Of a stretch of DNA of 64,000 bases, positions 26,715-35,909 are shown in pieces. The stretch is from the NCBI RefSeq assembly GCF_017168195.1, contig NZ_JADNYL010000003.1:372001-436000 (forward strand), written 5' to 3'. The DNA comes from Thalassotalea sp. G2M2-11. GTDB lineage: Bacteria; Pseudomonadota; Gammaproteobacteria; Enterobacterales; Alteromonadaceae. A model generated the notes under the pieces. The model was not told the origin of the DNA, searched no databases, and saw only the letters and a list, made by a program, of their open reading frames with translations. Position numbers and translations under genes: made by a program. Numbering within the stretch: the stretch's first letter is position 1; each line of letters begins with the position of its first letter.

Positions 26715-27206
26715 ATGATCAGAACTGCAGTTATTAATGACGCGCAAGCAATTGCACAGATATATAATTACTACATAAAGGACACCGTGATCACTTTCGA
26801 AGAGCAAATGGTGACTGCTGATGAAATGGCACAACGAATACAAACAATCACGCAATCCAATCATATTTGGTTAGTATTAGAGATTGAGGGTGAGTTGCTA
26901 GGATATGCCTATTCGACAAAATGGCGTGATCGTAGTGCTTATCGGTTTGCGAGTGAAATCACCGTTTATTTAACTCCACATTGCCATGGCAAAGGTTATG
27001 GTACCGCGCTCTACACCGAACTTTTTAAACAATTGCAATTAAATACTGAAATTAACACTGTGATTGCAGGGATCACTTTGCCTAATCAGGCCAGCGTTGC
27101 CTTGCACGAAAAGCTGGGATTAAAGAAAGTGGCGCATTTTGAACAGGTTGGCCTAAAGTTTGGGCAATGGTTAGATGTTGGTTACTGGCAAATGGCGTTA
27201 TCGTAA
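26715..27206 (+). CDS. GNAT N-acetyltransferase, phosphinothricin acetyltransferase-like
   Basis: The 163-residue product has the four GNAT motifs, including the acetyl-CoA loop HGKGYGTALYTEL and the C-terminal LHEKLGLKKVAHFEQVGLKFGQWLDVGYWQM typical of the Pat/Bar/MddA group. That group acetylates phosphinothricin, methionine sulfoximine or similar small amines. The natural substrate is unknown. It sits alone between terminator-bounded units. Confidence 0.82.
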   Translation: MIRTAVINDAQAIAQIYNYYIKDTVITFEEQMVTADEMAQRIQTITQSNHIWLVLEIEGELLGYAYSTKWRDRSAYRFASEITVYLTPHCHGKGYGTALYTELFKQLQLNTEINTVIAGITLPNQASVALHEKLGLKKVAHFEQVGLKFGQWLDVGYWQMALS

Positions 27207-27312
27207 AGTGGACAGTACGTGCGTCCTCTAGTTTTTGTTTAAATTTTCTGGTGTTGTTCACAGTAAAACGCTAGTCTTTCGATTCTTAATTTTTGTTATG
27301 AGGAATAGTTCA

Positions 27313-28953
27313 TTGAAACAATTTAACAAAGGTTTATTAGCCCTTACATTATTACTCAGTGCAGGAGCGGCATTGGCAAGTAATAATGATTTTTTAAAAG
27401 CTTATGAATCATTTAATATTAATCAAATAAAAAAAGATATTAAAACCCTTTCATCTGATAAATTTGAAGGTCGAGAGCCATCAGGAGTGGGAGAAAAATT
27501 AACCACACAGATGTTAATAAACCGTTTTAAATCACTGGGTTTAAAACCGGGTAACGGCAACAGCTATACACAAGCTGTTCCTATGGTGAGTATTACCAGC
27601 ACGCCAACTAGCTCATTAACTATTGCTGATATTGATTTTACTTTCCCAAAAAACTTTGTCGCAAGCTCAAGAAAGACAGTGAACAGTGTTGCATTAAATG
27701 ATTCCGAACTTGTGTTTGTTGGCTATGGTATTAATGCCCCTGAATACAATTGGAATGATTATGAAGGGATTGATGTTAAAGGGAAAACGGTCGTCGTATT
27801 AGTCAATGACCCAGGGTTTGCTACACAAGATCCGTCACTATTTGATGGCAATACCATGACATATTATGGTCGCTGGATTTATAAATACGAAGAAGCTGCA
27901 CGACAGGGTGCCGCTGGTGCTATTGTTATTCATGAAACCAAACCTGCTAGTTATGGTTGGAATGTGATTGAAAGTAGCTGGACTGGCGCGCAATATCATT
28001 TACCAGCTAAAGAAGTGAATGAACCAGCCATCGATGTAGAAATGTGGATCAGTGTAGATAAAGCGAAAGAGTTATTTGCAAAAGCGGGTAAAAATTTCAC
28101 GACAATGAAACAACAGGCATTGTCGAAAGACTTTAAAGCGGTGCCATTGTCACTTAAAGCCAACATCAGTATTAAAAATGCTATCAAGCAATCAACCTCA
28201 AATAATGTCTTAGCGACTATCCCTGGTACTGAGCACCCAGACGAGCATGTGCTTTATATGGGGCATTGGGATCATTTAGGAACGACTATCGTCGACGGTA
28301 AAAAAGAAATCTTTAATGGTGCTCATGATAATGCGACAGGTACTGCCGGATTAATGCATATTGCAAAGGCGTATCAATCGTTAAAGCATGCACCTAAGCG
28401 TTCAGTCACTTTTATTGCCGTGACAGCTGAAGAGCAAGGACGTTTAGGCTCGCGTTATTTTGCTAATCATCCTACGATGCCATTAAATAAAATTGTTGGC
28501 CTTGTGAATATGGACAGCCTTGATATTTCAGGTAAGAAAAAAGACGTGACGGTTGTTGGTTTTGGTAAATCTCAGCTAGAAGATTATTTAGCAAAAGCGG
28601 CAAAGCGCCAAAATCGAATCTTAACGCCAGAGCAAACGCCGGAACGTGGCTATTATTACCGCTCAGATCATTTTTCTTTAGCTAAAAAAGGTGTTCCCGC
28701 ATTAAGTGCTGGCGGTGGTTCAAAATGGCTAAACGATGAACAAGAGAAAATTGGTCAGGCTGTTGAAGCTCAAGTTGGCAAATGTTATCACCAAACCTGT
28801 GATGTGTATCAAGAACAATGGGGCTGGGAAGGACTGACACAAGAACTACAATTGTTTTTTGAAACTGGGTATTTACTTGCGCAGGAAAGTCATTGGCCTA
28901 ACTGGCATAAAGGCACAGAATTTAGATTACTAAGAGATAAGATGATGAACTAG
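27313..28953 (+). CDS. Secreted M28-family zinc peptidase (probable TTG start)
   Basis: The product (546 aa from TTG 27313) is an exported aminopeptidase-like enzyme with a signal peptide ending ALA-SN. A protease-associated domain is inserted at about 110-260. The two-zinc M28 centre is seen in MGHWDHLG, GAHDNATGTAG, TAEEQGRLG, VNMDSLD and YRSDHFSL. GAGGA stands eight bases before the TTG, and the TTG places the signal peptide at the N terminus. An in-frame ATG at 27298 has no ribosome binding site, as the GAGGA lies inside it. Confidence 0.88.
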   Translation: MKQFNKGLLALTLLLSAGAALASNNDFLKAYESFNINQIKKDIKTLSSDKFEGREPSGVGEKLTTQMLINRFKSLGLKPGNGNSYTQAVPMVSITSTPTSSLTIADIDFTFPKNFVASSRKTVNSVALNDSELVFVGYGINAPEYNWNDYEGIDVKGKTVVVLVNDPGFATQDPSLFDGNTMTYYGRWIYKYEEAARQGAAGAIVIHETKPASYGWNVIESSWTGAQYHLPAKEVNEPAIDVEMWISVDKAKELFAKAGKNFTTMKQQALSKDFKAVPLSLKANISIKNAIKQSTSNNVLATIPGTEHPDEHVLYMGHWDHLGTTIVDGKKEIFNGAHDNATGTAGLMHIAKAYQSLKHAPKRSVTFIAVTAEEQGRLGSRYFANHPTMPLNKIVGLVNMDSLDISGKKKDVTVVGFGKSQLEDYLAKAAKRQNRILTPEQTPERGYYYRSDHFSLAKKGVPALSAGGGSKWLNDEQEKIGQAVEAQVGKCYHQTCDVYQEQWGWEGLTQELQLFFETGYLLAQESHWPNWHKGTEFRLLRDKMMN

Positions 28954-28966
28954 TCATCATGTTTAG

Positions 28967-28998
28967 AAAACGCCAAGTTAATGCTTGGCGTTTTTTTT
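28967..28998 (+). terminator. Terminator after the M28 peptidase gene
   Basis: AAAACGCCAAG and CTTGGCGTTTT form a perfect stem and continue into a T run. Confidence 0.93.
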
Positions 28999-29196
28999 AT
29001 GCTTAGTGTCATTATCCCATAAAAATGTATAAGCGTAGTGAGGATAAAAGTTTTGCTGTGGTTTATCAAAGCTTTAAAATAAGCGTGATTTAATTGGAGA
29101 GAAAATCGACATAAAGTGCAATAGTTACAGTCATCTGGCTAACTGTTTGCAGGAATGAACTACACTTACTATATTCATTTTTTTTGATGGTGTTGT

Positions 29197-30741
29197 ATGG
29201 TAAATAGTATCGAAGAGGAAAATGCAAAATTTAAAGCAATAATAAGCTCCATCACCGAGTGTATTAAGAGTGTCGATAAAAACTACTGTTTAATTGATAT
29301 GAATGCAACAGGGCTCTCTTTAATTGGTGCGAGCTGTCTTTTTGATGTCCAAGGCCAGTCACTTCTTGACTTGATTGTTCCAGAGCATAGAGAATCATTT
29401 AAACGTGGTGTTGATAAAGTTTTCAAAGGGGAAATTATTGATCAAGAATTTGAAATAATTTCACTAGATGGTACAAGACGATCAATGCATCAAATTGCTG
29501 TGCCATATTACAACCCAGAAAACCCACATGAAGTTGTAGAGATGGTAGCAGTCACACGAGATGTTACTGCAAAGAAAAAGCAAGATGCTACACTGGCTCA
29601 GTTAAAAAGAAATGAATTGATTAACTCGCTTTCCGCAGGGATTGCGCATGATTTCAACAATATTTTGGGGGTGATCGCTGGTAATGCGGAACTTATCTCA
29701 ATGCGAAATTCTAATCCCGCTATAATCAAACCGACTCAAAGCATTGCTAAATCAATAGATCGGGCTCAAAACCTTACCAATAAACTACTCAAGTTTTCAA
29801 AAGGTTATCAAGGGGAAAATACTTTAGCGCCTTTTAGTGAAGTGCTAGCAGACATGCAGCAACTGACTGAAGAAATTATCCCATCTAATATTAACGTTAA
29901 TTGGAATTTAGAAGACAGCCCGCCTATAAACGTCAGTAAACATGATTTTGAAGACGTTCTCCTAAATTTGTTACTTAATGCAACTGCTGCAATTAAAAAG
30001 CATGGCACAGTAAGCTTAGATGTTAGGGAAGTATTTAAAATAGATAACGAAAAACATTTTGTTTTACAGCCGAGCCATTCAAAGAGTTATTTACTTATCG
30101 AAGTAATTGACGATGGTATGGGAATAGCTCCTGAATTGATTGAAGACATCTTTTTACCTTTTAAATCATATAATAAAAAGGAGAAAGGCAGCGGCCTTGG
30201 TTTGGCTATCGTATACAGTTATCTGGAAAGTAAAAATTTTGGACTTTCGGTTAACTCAATCGTTGGTGAAGGATCAACATTTAGCATTTGGATCCCATAT
30301 AACGATGAAAATACACAGAAACAACCGTTACGACAAGAAAAGGCAGTAGGCGATATCACGCAATCTTTAAATATTATCTTGGTAGATGATGAAAAAGAAC
30401 TGCAAGATACCACTGCAGCGCTTCTTGAGTTAAAAAAGCATCACGTAACCAAATTTTCAGTTGCGTCAGAAGCTGTCGACTTTATAGAAATGAATCGAGA
30501 TATGATTGATCTCATCATAACTGATGAAATAATGCCTGGGGAAATACAGGGGCACAATATACTAGAAAGCTACAAAGATAAAATACCTACAATCTTAATT
30601 ACAGGCTACGCCGACAATGAGAAAATGGAAGGTTATCAAAACTATATTGTTAAAAAGCCCTTTTCGATAGAAGAATTACTGCAAAAAGCCAGCCTAATAA
30701 TACAGGAAGTACGATTAATACAGAAAGTGCGATCACCTTAA
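29197..30741 (+). CDS. Hybrid PAS sensor histidine kinase with receiver domain
   Basis: The 514-residue cytoplasmic protein has a PAS domain (about 10-125), a HisKA segment with phospho-histidine in SAGIAHDFNNILGVIAGN, and a HATPase domain (DDGMGIAPELIEDIFLPF, GSGLGLAIVYSYLES). A C-terminal receiver (about 395-505) has IILVDDE, the acceptor aspartate in LIITDEIMPG, and the lysine in VKKPF. The HDFNN form of the H-box belongs to HPK4-like kinases. No membrane helix and no output regulator are seen beside it, so signal and target are unknown. Confidence 0.87.
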   Translation: MVNSIEEENAKFKAIISSITECIKSVDKNYCLIDMNATGLSLIGASCLFDVQGQSLLDLIVPEHRESFKRGVDKVFKGEIIDQEFEIISLDGTRRSMHQIAVPYYNPENPHEVVEMVAVTRDVTAKKKQDATLAQLKRNELINSLSAGIAHDFNNILGVIAGNAELISMRNSNPAIIKPTQSIAKSIDRAQNLTNKLLKFSKGYQGENTLAPFSEVLADMQQLTEEIIPSNINVNWNLEDSPPINVSKHDFEDVLLNLLLNATAAIKKHGTVSLDVREVFKIDNEKHFVLQPSHSKSYLLIEVIDDGMGIAPELIEDIFLPFKSYNKKEKGSGLGLAIVYSYLESKNFGLSVNSIVGEGSTFSIWIPYNDENTQKQPLRQEKAVGDITQSLNIILVDDEKELQDTTAALLELKKHHVTKFSVASEAVDFIEMNRDMIDLIITDEIMPGEIQGHNILESYKDKIPTILITGYADNEKMEGYQNYIVKKPFSIEELLQKASLIIQEVRLIQKVRSP

Positions 30742-30917
30742 TTCTCAATTGCTAAGAACAAGGTTTTTGACGTTCATATGCTAGCTCGACTGGCTATACC
30801 TATCAATAACTAGAATACCGTCTAACAACTTCTTTTTAACAAGGATAAATTTTCTGTCATCTAGCGTTGAAAAATTTGTGTTTAAGTGAGATATAAATAT
30901 CAGGGGCTCAGAAAAGC
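30742..30917. other. Intergenic region before the tRNA-Asn array
   Basis: No gene seen. The end of this stretch (from about 30890) begins the repeat unit that recurs before the first intact tRNA-Asn at 31144. Confidence 0.4.
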
Positions 30918-30918
30918 A

Positions 30919-30944
30919 AAAGCCCGCTAATTTTAGCGGGCTTT
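30919..30944 (-). terminator. Terminator copy 1 of the tRNA-Asn array
   Basis: AAAGCCCGCTAA and TTAGCGGGCTTT pair perfectly. On the minus strand a T-rich run follows, placing it just downstream of the broken tRNA copy. Confidence 0.85.
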
Positions 30945-30949
30945 ATTAT

Positions 30950-31038
30950 TGGCTCCCCAAACTGGGCTTGAGGAACTAGCAGTGACACACGCTGTTTCTT
31001 CAAAGAGTACAGTCCGTCGCTCTACCAATAGAGTATTT
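30950..31038 (-). pseudogene. Broken tRNA-Asn copy 1
   Basis: The sequence follows the intact tRNA-Asn genes through the acceptor 3' strand and T arm. Small insertions disturb the T loop, and an 18-base block (30991-31008, starting GCTGTTTCTT) replaces the six bases GGATTA that encode part of the anticodon loop and stem. The D arm and acceptor 5' strand are also changed. It cannot form a normal cloverleaf. Confidence 0.8.
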
Positions 31039-31110
31039 TCAGTGATTTAGTTTTGATTAAGTTTATGTATTTAGAATGAGATATAAATTTCAGGGGGGTT
31101 CAGAAAAGCA

Positions 31111-31136
31111 AAAGCCCGCTAATTATAGCGGGCTTT
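31111..31136 (-). terminator. Terminator copy 2 of the tRNA-Asn array
   Basis: AAAGCCCGCTA and TAGCGGGCTTT form the stem. It is nearly the same as the copy at 30919 and lies just downstream of the intact tRNA. Confidence 0.87.
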
Positions 31137-31141
31137 ATTAT

Positions 31142-31217
31142 TGGCTCCCCAAACTGGGCTTGAACCAGTGACACACGGATTAACAGTCCGTCGCTCTACC
31201 AACTGAGCTATTGGGGA
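31142..31217 (-). tRNA. tRNA-Asn (GTT)
   Basis: The complement forms a 76-nt cloverleaf. The acceptor stem is TCCCCAA with TTGGGGA, the anticodon stem is ACGGA with TCCGT, the loop CTGTTAA carries anticodon GTT, and the 3' CCA is encoded. Confidence 0.96.
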
Positions 31218-31285
31218 ATAAACTTTTTTAACTTCTGTTTATCAGGAAGTTTTACGATCGTTAATTTAACCATCGTTTTTTAATT

Positions 31286-31355
31286 TGGCTCCCCAAACTG
31301 GGCTTGAACCAGTGACACACGCTGTTTCTTAAAATAGTACAGTCCGTCGCTCTGC
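31286..31355 (-). pseudogene. Broken tRNA-Asn copy 2
   Basis: The 3' half matches intact tRNA-Asn exactly, but the six bases GGATTA are replaced by an 18-base block (31321-31338) nearly the same as in broken copy 1. The D arm and acceptor 5' strand are lost after CGTCGCTCT. It lies between the two intact genes. Confidence 0.8.
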
Positions 31356-31391
31356 TTCGCGACCGTTAAATCAAACCATCGCTTTTTAATT

Positions 31392-31467
31392 TGGCTCCCC
31401 AAACTGGGCTTGAACCAGTGACACACGGATTAACAGTCCGTCGCTCTACCAACTGAGCTATTGGGGA
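31392..31467 (-). tRNA. tRNA-Asn (GTT)
   Basis: This is a second intact 76-nt copy, the same as the one at 31142-31217, with anticodon GTT and encoded CCA. It is the first in transcription order, so its promoter lies to the right of 31467. Confidence 0.96.
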
Positions 31468-32034
31468 AAAACTTATTACTAACCTTGTTTGCTAGCAACT
31501 CGTTAACGGGGCGGAATATTAATGGCAGCTAGTCGAGCTGTCAACACAAAAATAAGAAAAAAACCATTTAATTGATCGTTTGCTTAATTAACGTTCAAGC
31601 TGATGTAAATAACAACGACGAATGTTGATTGTTTACTCAACCAATTGGAACTACATATTTTATTACACTTATCCACTAAAGCTGTGGATAAGTGTGTGAG
31701 TGAAACTAGGGTAAAACGTGTTTTATAGGCTTGGCGTTAGTTTTTGTTGATATCTCTAAAGTCGAGATACTTTAATAAATATAACTATAACAGAAGGTTA
31801 AGGTGATTTGTTGTATCTTTTAATCAGTTTGGGTGTTTTTTGTACACTATATGGTTGGTTAAAATATTTTGTGTATTAATTTGCATAAATAGCATCAACA
31901 GGTCATTTAATCGTGACATTTATCAACAAAATTGCATATTCAGTTACAAGGAAATCTAATTTTTAAATAGCACCTGTACTCACTATCTTTTACAATATTG
32001 CACGTTTTAAAATCTGCTGAAAAGTAATTCATTA
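31468..32034. other. AT-rich intergenic region before the MATE gene
   Basis: No gene was seen. It contains the tRNA-Asn promoter side, an inverted pair of DnaA-box sequences (31665-31695) and the leader of the MATE-uvrB pair. No LexA box was found in it. Confidence 0.5.
31665..31695. repeat. Perfect inverted repeat containing two DnaA boxes
   Basis: ACACTTATCCAC and GTGGATAAGTGT are exact complements around a seven-base spacer. The right arm with the base before it (31683-31691) is a perfect DnaA box (TTATCCACA on the minus strand). The left arm (31669-31677) has eight of nine positions. There is no T run, so it is not a normal terminator. Confidence 0.75.
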
Positions 32035-33411
32035 ATGACAAAAAACACAAACAAGCATCAAATCGATTTATTAAAAGATCCGGTCAGCCAGACATTAAAG
32101 GAAATGACCATTCCTATGATATATGGAATGATCTTATTAATGACATTTAATTTGGTTGACACGTTTTTTGTCAGTTTGCTGGGCACTCAGCCGTTAGCTG
32201 CTATTAGTTTTACTTTTCCCATTACTTTTACATTGATCAGCTTAACCATTGGCTTAGGTATTGGTACTTCTGCTGTTATTGCAAAATCCTTTGGTAAAAA
32301 AGACAATGAATTTGCCAAATGCTCAGCAACTTCCGCGTTAATACTCGCTGCAGTAGTCGTAGGGGGCGTATCTTATATCGGTTTTATTTTTAGTAACGAA
32401 ATTTTTACTTTATTAGGTGCCAGAGAGGAACTGTTGCCTTTGATCAGAGATTATATGGATGTCTGGTTTTTAGGGAGTATTTTCTTAATTGGTCCTATGA
32501 TAGGTAATGCAATTCTTCGCGCCAGTGGTGATACTAAAACACCTAGTATGATCATGGGGTTAGGTGGTGTGGTTAACGCGATACTTGATCCTATTCTTAT
32601 TTTTGGCCTTGGGCCTATCCCTGCACTGGGGATCCAAGGTGCGGCTATCGCAACATTAATTTCATGGTTAATTGGCACAAGTTATGTCATTTACATTGTT
32701 GGATATAAACGCCAGTTAATCCACACTTCATTGGAATTTATTAAGCGCTTTATGCAATCGAGTAAAGCGATATTACATATTGGGTTACCAGCTGCAGGTG
32801 CCAACATGTTAACGCCAATCGCTGCCGCTGTGTTAACCGCTATTGTAGCTACTTATGGCGACTCAGCGGTGGCAGCGTTTGGTGTAGGCTCTCGCATTGA
32901 ATCCATTGCGTGTTTAGTCGTATTAGCGTTGTCGATGACTTTGCCACCTTTTATCAGTCAAAATTTTGGTGCAGGTAATATGCATCGAGTGGAGGAAGGT
33001 TATAAAACATCTGTTAAATTTGTTTTAATATGGCAAGTGATTATATATCTTATTTTAGTACTGTCAGCGCCTTGGATTGCACAAGCTTTTTCAAAAGAGC
33101 AGTCTGTTGCTGATATTATTAAGTTATTTATTTGGGTATTACCGCTAGGCTATGGTTTACAAGGTATTATCATCTTAACTAATTCATCGTTTAACGCGCT
33201 GCATAAGCCAATGTTTGCGTTGTTGTTAAGTATTGTCAGATTGTTTATTTGTTATGTGCCATTAGCATATATTGGTAGTTACTTTTTTGGCATTGAAGGA
33301 TTTTTTATCGGGGCATTATTAGGTAATGTTGTGATGGCGATGATCTCGTATTACTTTTTTGCTAAACAATTTGATCTTGAAATAACAGAAGTTAAGGTAG
33401 TTTCTTCATGA
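32035..33411 (+). CDS. MATE-family efflux transporter (DinF/VmrA-like branch)
   Basis: The 458-residue membrane protein has about 12 predicted transmembrane helices and MATE signatures ([52 protein letters not shown]). It probably exports cationic drugs or metabolites with Na+ or H+. Its stop overlaps the uvrB start (ATGA), so the two are translationally coupled. This pairing with a repair gene may reflect joint control. Confidence 0.88.
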   Translation: MTKNTNKHQIDLLKDPVSQTLKEMTIPMIYGMILLMTFNLVDTFFVSLLGTQPLAAISFTFPITFTLISLTIGLGIGTSAVIAKSFGKKDNEFAKCSATSALILAAVVVGGVSYIGFIFSNEIFTLLGAREELLPLIRDYMDVWFLGSIFLIGPMIGNAILRASGDTKTPSMIMGLGGVVNAILDPILIFGLGPIPALGIQGAAIATLISWLIGTSYVIYIVGYKRQLIHTSLEFIKRFMQSSKAILHIGLPAAGANMLTPIAAAVLTAIVATYGDSAVAAFGVGSRIESIACLVVLALSMTLPPFISQNFGAGNMHRVEEGYKTSVKFVLIWQVIIYLILVLSAPWIAQAFSKEQSVADIIKLFIWVLPLGYGLQGIIILTNSSFNALHKPMFALLLSIVRLFICYVPLAYIGSYFFGIEGFFIGALLGNVVMAMISYYFFAKQFDLEITEVKVVSS

Positions 33412-35414
33412 AGTCTATGGAGTTAGTGTCAGATTATATCCCCAGTGGTGATCAACCCAACGCAATCAATCAGCTGCTAGAAGGGATTGAATCCGGTTTA
33501 GCTCACCAAACCTTGTTAGGTGTTACGGGTTCAGGTAAAACCTTTACGGTTGCTAATGTAGTCGCCAAACTTAACCGACCAACGATGATGTTGGCGCCTA
33601 ACAAAACACTTGCCGCCCAATTATATGGAGAAATGAGAGAATTCTTCCCACATAATGCGGTTGAGTATTTTGTTTCTTATTATGATTACTACCAGCCTGA
33701 AGCGTATGTCCCAACGACAGATACTTTTATTGAAAAAGATGCCTCAATAAATGAGCACATAGAGCAAATGCGCTTGTCGGCAACTAAAGCGTTACTAGAG
33801 CGCCGAGATGTGATTATTGTCGCTTCAGTTTCAGCAATTTATGGTTTGGGTGATCCTGACTCTTATTTAAAAATGATGTTACATATCCGCCAAGGCGATA
33901 TTATCAATCAAAGAGACATTCTCAGGCGATTAGCTGAATTGCAATATACCCGCAACGATGTCGCATTTCAGCGAGCAACCTATCGTGTTAGAGGGGATGT
34001 AATAGACATTTTCCCTGCTGAGTCTGATCGATTAGCCGTGCGGGTAGAATTGTTTGATGAAGAAGTTGAGCGTATTAGCCAGTTTGACCCGTTAACGGGA
34101 GAAGTTGAGCGCAAAATGGCGCGGGTGACAATTTACCCGAAAACTCATTATGCGACACCTAGAGACAGAATTTTGGCTGCCGTTGATAACATTAAGATAG
34201 AATTAAAAGATCGCGCCAAAATATTAAAAGACAATAACAAATTAGTTGAAGAACAACGCATTGTTCAGCGTACGCAGTTTGATATTGAGATGATGACAGA
34301 ACTTGGCTACTGTTCTGGTATTGAAAACTATTCCCGTTATTTATCGGGTCGTCAATCTGGTGAAGCGCCACCGACGCTATTTGATTATTTACCTGATGAC
34401 GGATTGCTGATCATTGATGAATCTCATGTGACTGTGCCACAAATTGGTGCTATGTATAAAGGCGATCGATCACGTAAAGAGAATTTGGTTGAATATGGCT
34501 TTCGTTTACCATCGGCACTAGATAACCGGCCGATGAAGTTTGAAGAGTTTGAATCCTTAGCGCCGCAAACCATTTATGTTTCAGCAACACCAAGCCAATA
34601 TGAAATGGAGAAATCATCTGGTGAAGTGGCTGAACAAGTTGTTCGTCCAACGGGGTTACTTGATCCAGAAATAGAAGTACGTCCTGTTGAAACTCAGGTC
34701 GATGATTTATTATCTGAAATTCGCCAACGCGTTGAAATAGGGGAGCGTGTTCTCGCTACTACCTTAACTAAACGGATGGCAGAAGATTTAACCGACTATC
34801 TTGATGAACATCAGATTAAAACACGTTATTTGCATTCTGATGTTGATACCGTTGAACGGGTGGAAATCATTCGAGATTTTCGGTTAGGGCATTTTGACGT
34901 ACTTGTTGGTATTAATTTACTGCGAGAAGGGTTAGATATGCCAGAGGTTTCTTTGGTGGCTATTTTAGATGCTGACAAAGAAGGCTTTTTACGCTCAGAG
35001 CGTTCATTAATACAAACCATAGGGCGGGCTGCACGTAATATTAATGGTCGGGCTATTTTGTATGCCGATCGTATTACGGGCTCTATGCGTAAAGCCATTG
35101 ATGAAACTAATAGACGTCGTGAGAAACAGCACCAGTATAATCTAGATAACAACATTATTCCTCAAGGGGTTAATCGAAAAATCTCTGATGTTATGGACAT
35201 GGGAGATAGCCCTGAGCAAGCGTTACTCAAGCGTAAGCAAAAAGCTGCAGAAGCTGAAGCTAATTATCAAGTATTGTCAGTTGAAGAAATAGATCGTCAG
35301 GTCAAAGCACTTGAAAATACGATGTTAGATCATGCTCAAAATCTTGAATTTGAACAAGCTGCGGCGGTTCGAGATAAAATAGCGAAATTACGCCAGCAAC
35401 AGTTGCTGGCGTAA
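33408..35414 (+). CDS. uvrB: UvrABC excinuclease subunit B
   Basis: UvrB verifies damage and loads UvrC in nucleotide excision repair. The 668-residue product has Walker A GVTGSGKT, the beta-hairpin [13 protein letters not shown], the helicase motifs DESH and QTIGRAARN, and a C-terminal UVR domain (about 625-660) that binds UvrC. It overlaps the MATE gene by four bases. A methionine at codon 4 is an alternative start. Confidence 0.96.
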   Translation: MKSMELVSDYIPSGDQPNAINQLLEGIESGLAHQTLLGVTGSGKTFTVANVVAKLNRPTMMLAPNKTLAAQLYGEMREFFPHNAVEYFVSYYDYYQPEAYVPTTDTFIEKDASINEHIEQMRLSATKALLERRDVIIVASVSAIYGLGDPDSYLKMMLHIRQGDIINQRDILRRLAELQYTRNDVAFQRATYRVRGDVIDIFPAESDRLAVRVELFDEEVERISQFDPLTGEVERKMARVTIYPKTHYATPRDRILAAVDNIKIELKDRAKILKDNNKLVEEQRIVQRTQFDIEMMTELGYCSGIENYSRYLSGRQSGEAPPTLFDYLPDDGLLIIDESHVTVPQIGAMYKGDRSRKENLVEYGFRLPSALDNRPMKFEEFESLAPQTIYVSATPSQYEMEKSSGEVAEQVVRPTGLLDPEIEVRPVETQVDDLLSEIRQRVEIGERVLATTLTKRMAEDLTDYLDEHQIKTRYLHSDVDTVERVEIIRDFRLGHFDVLVGINLLREGLDMPEVSLVAILDADKEGFLRSERSLIQTIGRAARNINGRAILYADRITGSMRKAIDETNRRREKQHQYNLDNNIIPQGVNRKISDVMDMGDSPEQALLKRKQKAAEAEANYQVLSVEEIDRQVKALENTMLDHAQNLEFEQAAAVRDKIAKLRQQQLLA

Positions 35415-35435
35415 TAGCTCACTGATTTTAGTTGG

Positions 35436-35648
35436 TTAATGTTTGTCTAACATAGTGTAGCGACTGATAATGCGTGAGATCGCGTCGCTATTACAATGTG
35501 TTAACTGGCTAATGTCTTCGATTATTTTATCTTGAACATCAACAGGAAAGAGCATTAATTGCTCCAGATAGAGGTGTGCCTGTGTTTCATTGTTATTATT
35601 AATTATCTCTGCTAAACGACTGGCATGGTTTTTCCAAATAGCACTCAT
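35436..35648 (-). CDS. Small conserved-looking protein of unknown function
   Basis: The 70-residue product starts at the ATG at 35648, with GAGGA eight bases upstream; the frame runs on to 35684 without a site. It is soluble, helical by appearance and has no signal peptide or cysteine pair. I do not recognise the family. It lies convergent to uvrB, 21 bases from its stop. Confidence 0.65.
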   Translation of the reverse strand: MSAIWKNHASRLAEIINNNNETQAHLYLEQLMLFPVDVQDKIIEDISQLTHCNSDAISRIISRYTMLDKH

Positions 35649-35909
35649 AAACAATGTCCTCACAAATGTTAACTCACATTGCATTAAAGCAATGCCAGTG
35701 GCTATAAGTTTAGAACAGTGCAGTTTGTTTTTTATACAAAATTAATCTTAAAAAAAATAATCGTTAAATAACTAATCTAATAAAATAACAATCGACTGTT
35801 TTTGTTGAGATAATTTGTAAAATCAAGCGTAGTAAAAATAGGGGACTGTGATGTTATTTTGTTTATCTGAGTTAAATCCCATGATATCTCTACGAAATAA
35901 ATTCGCTAC

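Noticed and set aside
30991-31008. The 18-base block in the broken tRNA-Asn copies as a self-splicing tRNA intron.
   Set aside because: It is far too short for a group I intron, replaces bases instead of being inserted, and the broken copies also lack proper D and acceptor arms.
31468-32034. Search for a LexA box upstream of the MATE-uvrB pair.
   Set aside because: No CTGT-N8-ACAG was found; CTGTACTCACTATC near 31973 lacks the second half.
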